Below, piece by piece: positions 59,896-64,000 of a stretch of DNA of 64,000 nucleotides (positions are counted from its first letter, which is position 1; each line of letters opens with the position of its first letter). The notes beneath the pieces are model-generated. The model made no database searches. It saw only the letters and a program-made list of their open reading frames with translations, and was not told where the DNA came from. The translations under genes and the position numbers were made by a program. This stretch comes from Paenibacillus oralis (GTDB taxonomy: Bacteria; Bacillota; Bacilli; Paenibacillales; Paenibacillaceae): contig NZ_RRCN01000002.1 of assembly GCF_003863965.1 (NCBI RefSeq), forward strand, positions 312,569 through 376,568, written 5' to 3'.

Positions 59896-60939
59896 CTACG
59901 ACAACACGAAGTCATCCCAAAAGAACGGAGGAAAATCACCAATACGAACGAGAATTTGCCTATCGTTTTCATCGATTGCAAAGTCATCCATCCAGATGCC
60001 GACGTTTTTATTTCCTCTTTCCCATTCATGGAGCAATGCTGGGTCGACCATATTTTTGATACCTTCGTTTGTGAAATCTAGATCGGCATCAGCAGTTTGG
60101 AAAAGAAGCTTGTACCTGAACGCCAACTCTGGAGCCGGATACAGCATTTCTGAAGATAGAATGATTGAGGTCGTTGTTACGGCCGATACGTATTTAAGAA
60201 TACTAATGGCTTGAAATATCACTTTCTCAATTAAGGGATCTATGCCTTTACGCAGTAATTCCTTCGGAATTTCGATTACAAGAAGCATTTGCTGCGGTTC
60301 TTCTGTTTGGCAGGTGTATGCCCAGAATGACCAAGCAGCTCGTAAGAAAGAAAGTGCCTGTTCGTATAACGATTGATTAGGATCAATAAAGTATTTACGG
60401 CCTTGATCTTTTACAGAGACCCAAGGAACATCAGTAAGTCCAGATAGATAATTGATCATATCTTGCTTATAAGGAACGTCGTCGCTCAATGCTTCAATCG
60501 CCCGCTTATACCCAATTAATGGACCTTCAATGTGTGGTTTGAAGCTTATTGGGGGCAGAAGTTGGCTTCTAGGAATACCTTGAATTTTTGCAATCAAGTT
60601 AAAGTAAAAGCTGGAGAAGAAGTGTCGATTATCAATGTAAAACTGACGGTCATTAAAAAACTCTGGAGGATCGGGAAAATCTTCTACCCATAGAATAGCT
60701 TTTATATTCGCAGGTTCACCCAACTGAGGTGGCTGATTTGTAATCGTGAAAACTGAATTCGGGTCACGCCGGCCCATGAGTTCCGTAATCTCGGCCACAA
60801 TCTTCTTCCTAGGGGATAGATGTAGGTCGCCAACAATGGACAAAAGTCCGTGTTCTTCCAGCCACCATGCCCAAGCCATTTCTCCCTCACCGTTGTAGAA
60901 GTTGCCTAGAATCAAAGGCTTTTGAACGCTGTTTTCCAT
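59896..60939 (-). CDS. Hypothetical protein (347 aa)
   Basis: ATG 60939 with TAGGGAGG upstream; ATG 60972 lies in the leader and is rejected. No signal, membrane helix or Walker A seen. WAWWLEEHGLLSIVGDLHL and IKAILWVEDFPDP suggest an alpha/beta fold. Family unknown. Confidence 0.75.
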   Translation of the reverse strand: MENSVQKPLILGNFYNGEGEMAWAWWLEEHGLLSIVGDLHLSPRKKIVAEITELMGRRDPNSVFTITNQPPQLGEPANIKAILWVEDFPDPPEFFNDRQFYIDNRHFFSSFYFNLIAKIQGIPRSQLLPPISFKPHIEGPLIGYKRAIEALSDDVPYKQDMINYLSGLTDVPWVSVKDQGRKYFIDPNQSLYEQALSFLRAAWSFWAYTCQTEEPQQMLLVIEIPKELLRKGIDPLIEKVIFQAISILKYVSAVTTTSIILSSEMLYPAPELAFRYKLLFQTADADLDFTNEGIKNMVDPALLHEWERGNKNVGIWMDDFAIDENDRQILVRIGDFPPFFWDDFVLS

Positions 60940-60950
60940 ATTTTCCTCCC

Positions 60951-61059
60951 TAAAAAAAAATAGCACCGCCAATTCAATGGGTAATAACCCTGAATGGCGG
61001 TGCTTCCGCTTTTTATATTCGATTATGTTAATTATAAACTATTCAAACCCTTTATACAA
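60951..61059 (-). promoter_or_regulatory. Leader element 13
   Basis: TTGTAT (61054-61059), 17 nt, TATAAT (61031-61036), TAATCGAATAT, then GGAAGCACCGCCATTCAGG/CAATTGGCGGTGCTATTTTTTTT. Precedes the 347-aa gene. Confidence 0.83.
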
Positions 61060-61109
61060 TGTAATATTCAACTGATGAAAGTTTTAGGAAACGTAAGGGG
61101 GCCTTGAAC

Positions 61110-62054
61110 TTAGTGTGTTCCTTTTGGTGCATAATCGTCATACGAGGAGCGATTTGCATCATAAAAGATCACGTCTCCGTCTTCGATTTTAAATTGCACA
61201 CCGTACGGATCGGTGATGAGGTGGTCGCGTCTGCCACCTGTACTATCATAACCTTCCATATCCCACCACTGATTATTAAATGGTCCATGGATGTATTGTA
61301 GATAGGGATGCGCAAGATCCGCGTTCCGGATGGTCTCGATATTGAAGTTAACGGTAATATAACCATTCTTCAAAAATATAGGAGATTTATCATCTAACCG
61401 ATTTTTCCGGCCATAAACTGCCAGGTCAGTGCCCTTTGTCACTACATATACTGATGCCGGAAGGCTGTATTCACCATACCACTGCTGAACAGAAGCATTT
61501 ACTCGAGCAGGTGTAGCATTCGCGTTAGCTGGACGTTCAAAGGTATTAATGAACGTTCTAAGAGGCGAAGGCAGAATCTGTACATCATAACCTCCGACGT
61601 ATGTCAGCTCTGTTGAACGCTTAACGAAGGCACTCACATACTGGTCTCTGGTCATTGACCATCCAGTTGATAAGTCGTAAATCGATCCAGCGGTGTTTAC
61701 GATATCTGAGTAGGGCACATTGCGAAGTCTGTTGTTCAAAATGATCTCCCGACGTTCAACATCTGCTGCGGAACCAACCTTTACAAACTTGTTAGTATCA
61801 GAGTGATAGTAAAGGTCAACTGGAATCCGATTTGGCTGCGTGGATGGATCGTTGTCTTGAAAATAGAACGTTGGTGTAATCCGGATCGCATCCTTGTCAT
61901 TGTACATGTTGCCCTTTGTCTTCAAATCGAATTTTAAATGGTAGCCCGTTTTAACAGAAGCGCTTTTGTAATTTGCCAACGGATGACTACCTCTTAAAAT
62001 AGGCAGAACGTACGGGAATTGAGTGCCCTTTGCAGCTCCATCAATTCCGTTCAA
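61110..62054 (-). pseudogene. DUF5704-like secreted protein, C-terminal segment
   Basis: Reads ...YWVGLNGIDGAAKGTQFPYV and RGSHPLANY onwards in a frame different from the upstream segment; the join near 62055-62065 is a one-base shift. Ends DVIFYDANRSSYDDYAPKGTH. I place it in DUF5704, seen in Paenibacillus and relatives, from memory of the pattern. Confidence 0.6.
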
Positions 62055-62554
62055 ACCGACCCAATAGGAGGTCCTTTAGGGTTACTACTCCCTTTTGAAG
62101 TTCTGAACACAGTTTCCCAGCTTGGATCAGCGATATCAGTGATTCTGAAATCATAGACACGTCCAATTACTTGAACGGGAACGGTGTTTGTTGCAACGTA
62201 ATTCGCCAAGTCTAAGTTAGCATCCTGCTGGGTAGTAAATCCTGAATTTGGTGAGTTTTCAGCAAAATTTCGGTAATATACTGTATAGTCCCCTTCATTT
62301 ACCCACTTCGGAAGATAGAAAGTTGTGGTAATCTGTGGCACAGGAATATCAATCCACGTTTTGGCCGGGTAGAACTTGCTAATATCTCCCGAATAAACAT
62401 CAAACTCGAATTGGACCTGTTTTAACTTGATATATTTTGCGTAGTCACGGTTGCCATATCCCGGAATGTTTCGATGCTGCCCCGATGTTGGAATTGTAAC
62501 TGTAAAAGGACGATCAAGAATAAAGGCTCGTCTTGAGTAATCAGGGCTTGTTCG
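62051..62554 (-). pseudogene. DUF5704-like secreted protein, middle segment
   Basis: Continues the frame of the upstream segment directly after a TAA at 62555: RTSPDYSRRAFILDRPF, GYGNRDYAKYIKLKQVQFEF, FYPAKTWIDIPVPQ, VYDFRITDIADPSWETVF. Ends by frameshift at 62051. No ribosome site of its own. Confidence 0.65.
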
Positions 62555-64000
62555 TTAATTATGCTCTTTGTCATCCGAAGCATTTGAATAGTTTACAGTC
62601 GGGGTATGGACCGTAACAGTATTTATACCATTGATTGGGAACTGCACATCTGCTCCACCGTTTACGTTATTTGGTAACAATTCATAGAAAATAGTTCCTG
62701 TCCCTATAGTATTTGCTTTGTTCAGAAGTGTATTGCTAATCATATTGTTGGCTTTATAAAGCACGTCACGACTAATTTTGGTAGGGTTAGGGATATTCGT
62801 AGGTGTTGGTCCATCTTTCAATGTCACATTTGGACTCATAATCGTTGTTCCGTTGAAATTGACCATATCGTTATTCACTTTACTTTGGTCGGTATTACTT
62901 TCAGCCATACTTTTCAATAAATCTGTATCGTTAGGAATAGCAGGAGGTTGATTTAATCCCCCTCGAAGTATAGGTGGTGTGTAAGTAATCGCCCTAGTAT
63001 TCGCAGGGTTTACATGATTGTTGACTGCTTCGTTGTGTGTTGAGTCGAGAGATGGTGGTGTATATCCTGTAGGTGTCATAGTGACTTTTTCGTGAGGTAG
63101 GGCGTAGTTACTCATTTCAGCACGATTTATAACGTACACTTCCAGATTATTAATCATCCAGTAAGAGTAATCACGGTACATTTGAAATGTGTATGTTTTT
63201 GACTGCGTATCTGCTTTTTGGACAGGTGGGCCAGGTACACAACCTGTTTCTGAGCATCTAGGAGGTCCAGGAACTGTCCATGTACGAGAATACTTAACTT
63301 GAACAGTGCAGTTATATGTTGTTTTACCGGACATCTTAGCCCACTCTTGCTTAAAGAGATAATTATCTGATGTCGCATTTATATATAGAGATTCAGATGT
63401 TGGAATTCCTTGAAGTACATCAAATTTCTCAGAATCTCTATTGTCAGCTCTTATAACGCCATTTGCATCCGGTTCCATATCACTTTGCCTCATGAGAGAT
63501 GACTGAGTAGGAGTACCAATGATCCATGTGCATTGACCGGAGCCTCCAGGCTGTTCGGGATTCTCATTGCCAGGGTTATCCCCTCCATAATCTATGCACG
63601 TACATCCGGTTCCAACTGTCATATCAAATGTGTCTTGTTCGTTAAGTGTTTGAGCCTGGTCAACAAAATGGGCTGTGATTGTAGCTGTTCCAGAAGTTGC
63701 AACAGATGAAACTAGCCCAGAATCATTAACGGTCATTATACTCGGAGCAGAACTCGTCCATGTTAATTTGTCATGCTTCTTCAATGGCCATATACTTCCG
63801 TCAACTTTTGTAAGTGTAGCGGTCAGTTGTGTGGTTCCCCCTGGAGCAACGCATGTATTTCCAGTTATTTCGAGACCGGAAACACCATCTGCAAATGTTG
63901 CTCTAAGAACTTTATCCTTGTATCGATAAGTAAAAGAGTTGAAATCAGCATAAAACTTTGAAAAATACCAGACTTGTTTAGCACCAGGACTTGACCAATC
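62555..64000 (-). CDS. Surface-type protein with Ig-like (Big_2) domain, partial
   Basis: The frame is open to the right edge, so the start lies beyond the window. First residues seen: DWSSPGAKQVWYFSKFYADF. An Ig-like Big_2 domain spans GGTTQLTATL...LTWTSSAPSIMTVNDSG and GTATITAHF. A glycine/proline linker and a Cys-containing part (RCSETGCVPGPP) follow, ending SDDKEHN at TAA 62555. Probably exported and wall-associated. It was likely one protein with the two segments downstream. Confidence 0.75.
   Translation of the reverse strand, partial: DWSSPGAKQVWYFSKFYADFNSFTYRYKDKVLRATFADGVSGLEITGNTCVAPGGTTQLTATLTKVDGSIWPLKKHDKLTWTSSAPSIMTVNDSGLVSSVATSGTATITAHFVDQAQTLNEQDTFDMTVGTGCTCIDYGGDNPGNENPEQPGGSGQCTWIIGTPTQSSLMRQSDMEPDANGVIRADNRDSEKFDVLQGIPTSESLYINATSDNYLFKQEWAKMSGKTTYNCTVQVKYSRTWTVPGPPRCSETGCVPGPPVQKADTQSKTYTFQMYRDYSYWMINNLEVYVINRAEMSNYALPHEKVTMTPTGYTPPSLDSTHNEAVNNHVNPANTRAITYTPPILRGGLNQPPAIPNDTDLLKSMAESNTDQSKVNNDMVNFNGTTIMSPNVTLKDGPTPTNIPNPTKISRDVLYKANNMISNTLLNKANTIGTGTIFYELLPNNVNGGADVQFPINGINTVTVHTPTVNYSNASDDKEHN

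Noticed and set aside
1..64000. Ordinary tailed-phage genome segment
   Set aside because: No terminase, portal, capsid or tail genes are visible, whereas an iteron origin is.

Overview
The window looks like part of a large extrachromosomal replicon (a big low-copy plasmid or a plasmid-like prophage) from a Bacillota host, most likely Paenibacillaceae. The supporting signs are strong AGGAGG-type ribosome sites, sigma-A promoters (TTGACA/TATAAT with 17 nt spacing), NusA, PhoH and RsfA/YlbO-type proteins of Bacillales character, and a DUF5704-like secreted protein. Replicon identity rests on a replication initiator (42766-43899) behind at least 16 iterons (43992-44549), with an AT-rich box and a probable untranslated RNA beside it. 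No capsid, terminase, relaxase or rRNA gene is visible. Nearly all genes lie on the minus strand; the exceptions are HD-GYP (10134), a tandem RHH-like protein (42015), an HTH replication-type protein (44902) and one hypothetical (50787).

Layout. 1-4.9 kb: GIY-YIG nuclease-like protein, a 709-aa protein of unknown function, and small genes including a DUF1294 membrane protein. 5.0-6.8 kb: a dense minus-strand array of 16 recognisable tRNAs and four compact or degenerate tRNA-like genes, with a promoter near 7.3 kb. 7.4-12.2 kb: winged-helix protein, PIN-PhoH ATPase, HD-GYP phosphodiesterase, membrane-anchored Mrr-like nuclease. 12.3-16.3 kb: one protein fusing topoisomerase III to an FtsK/SpoIIIE motor with its own gamma domain. 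16.5-24.6 kb: hypotheticals, a VirB11-like P-loop ATPase in an operon with a tandem PadR-like regulator and membrane proteins, then a complete NusA and a lipoprotein. 25.1-26.1 kb: an ORF-poor region with repeats and hairpins. 26.4-38.9 kb: many small accessory genes, ECF sigma factor, DEDDh exonuclease, ParB-like protein and a free-standing SMC hinge. 38.9-41 kb: SNF2 helicase overlapping a PD-(D/E)XK nuclease. 42-46 kb: replication region. 46-51 kb: RsfA-like regulator, GGDEF cyclase, DUF3006 and ComEC-like metallo-hydrolase. 51-57.5 kb: frameshifted thermonuclease gene, NYN nuclease/XRE/CoiA-like operon. 57.5-59.2 kb: IS200/IS605 element with intact TnpB and broken TnpA. 59.3-64 kb: hypotheticals and a large Ig-like/DUF5704 surface-type gene split by a stop codon and a frameshift.

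The most unusual feature is a dispersed family of about a dozen leaders of one design: a sigma-A promoter, a conserved start-of-transcript segment (about AATCGAATAC), then, some 40-80 nt on, a terminator hairpin built from AAGCAC...GTGCTT plus a U-run, all before the ribosome site of the next gene. Members lie in front of the TopoIII-FtsK fusion, HD-GYP, thermonuclease, the NYN operon and several genes of unknown function, on both strands. Because the replicon also carries its own NusA, which in Bacillota acts on pausing and intrinsic termination, a replicon-wide termination/antitermination control circuit is a testable idea. It is inference, not something the sequence proves.
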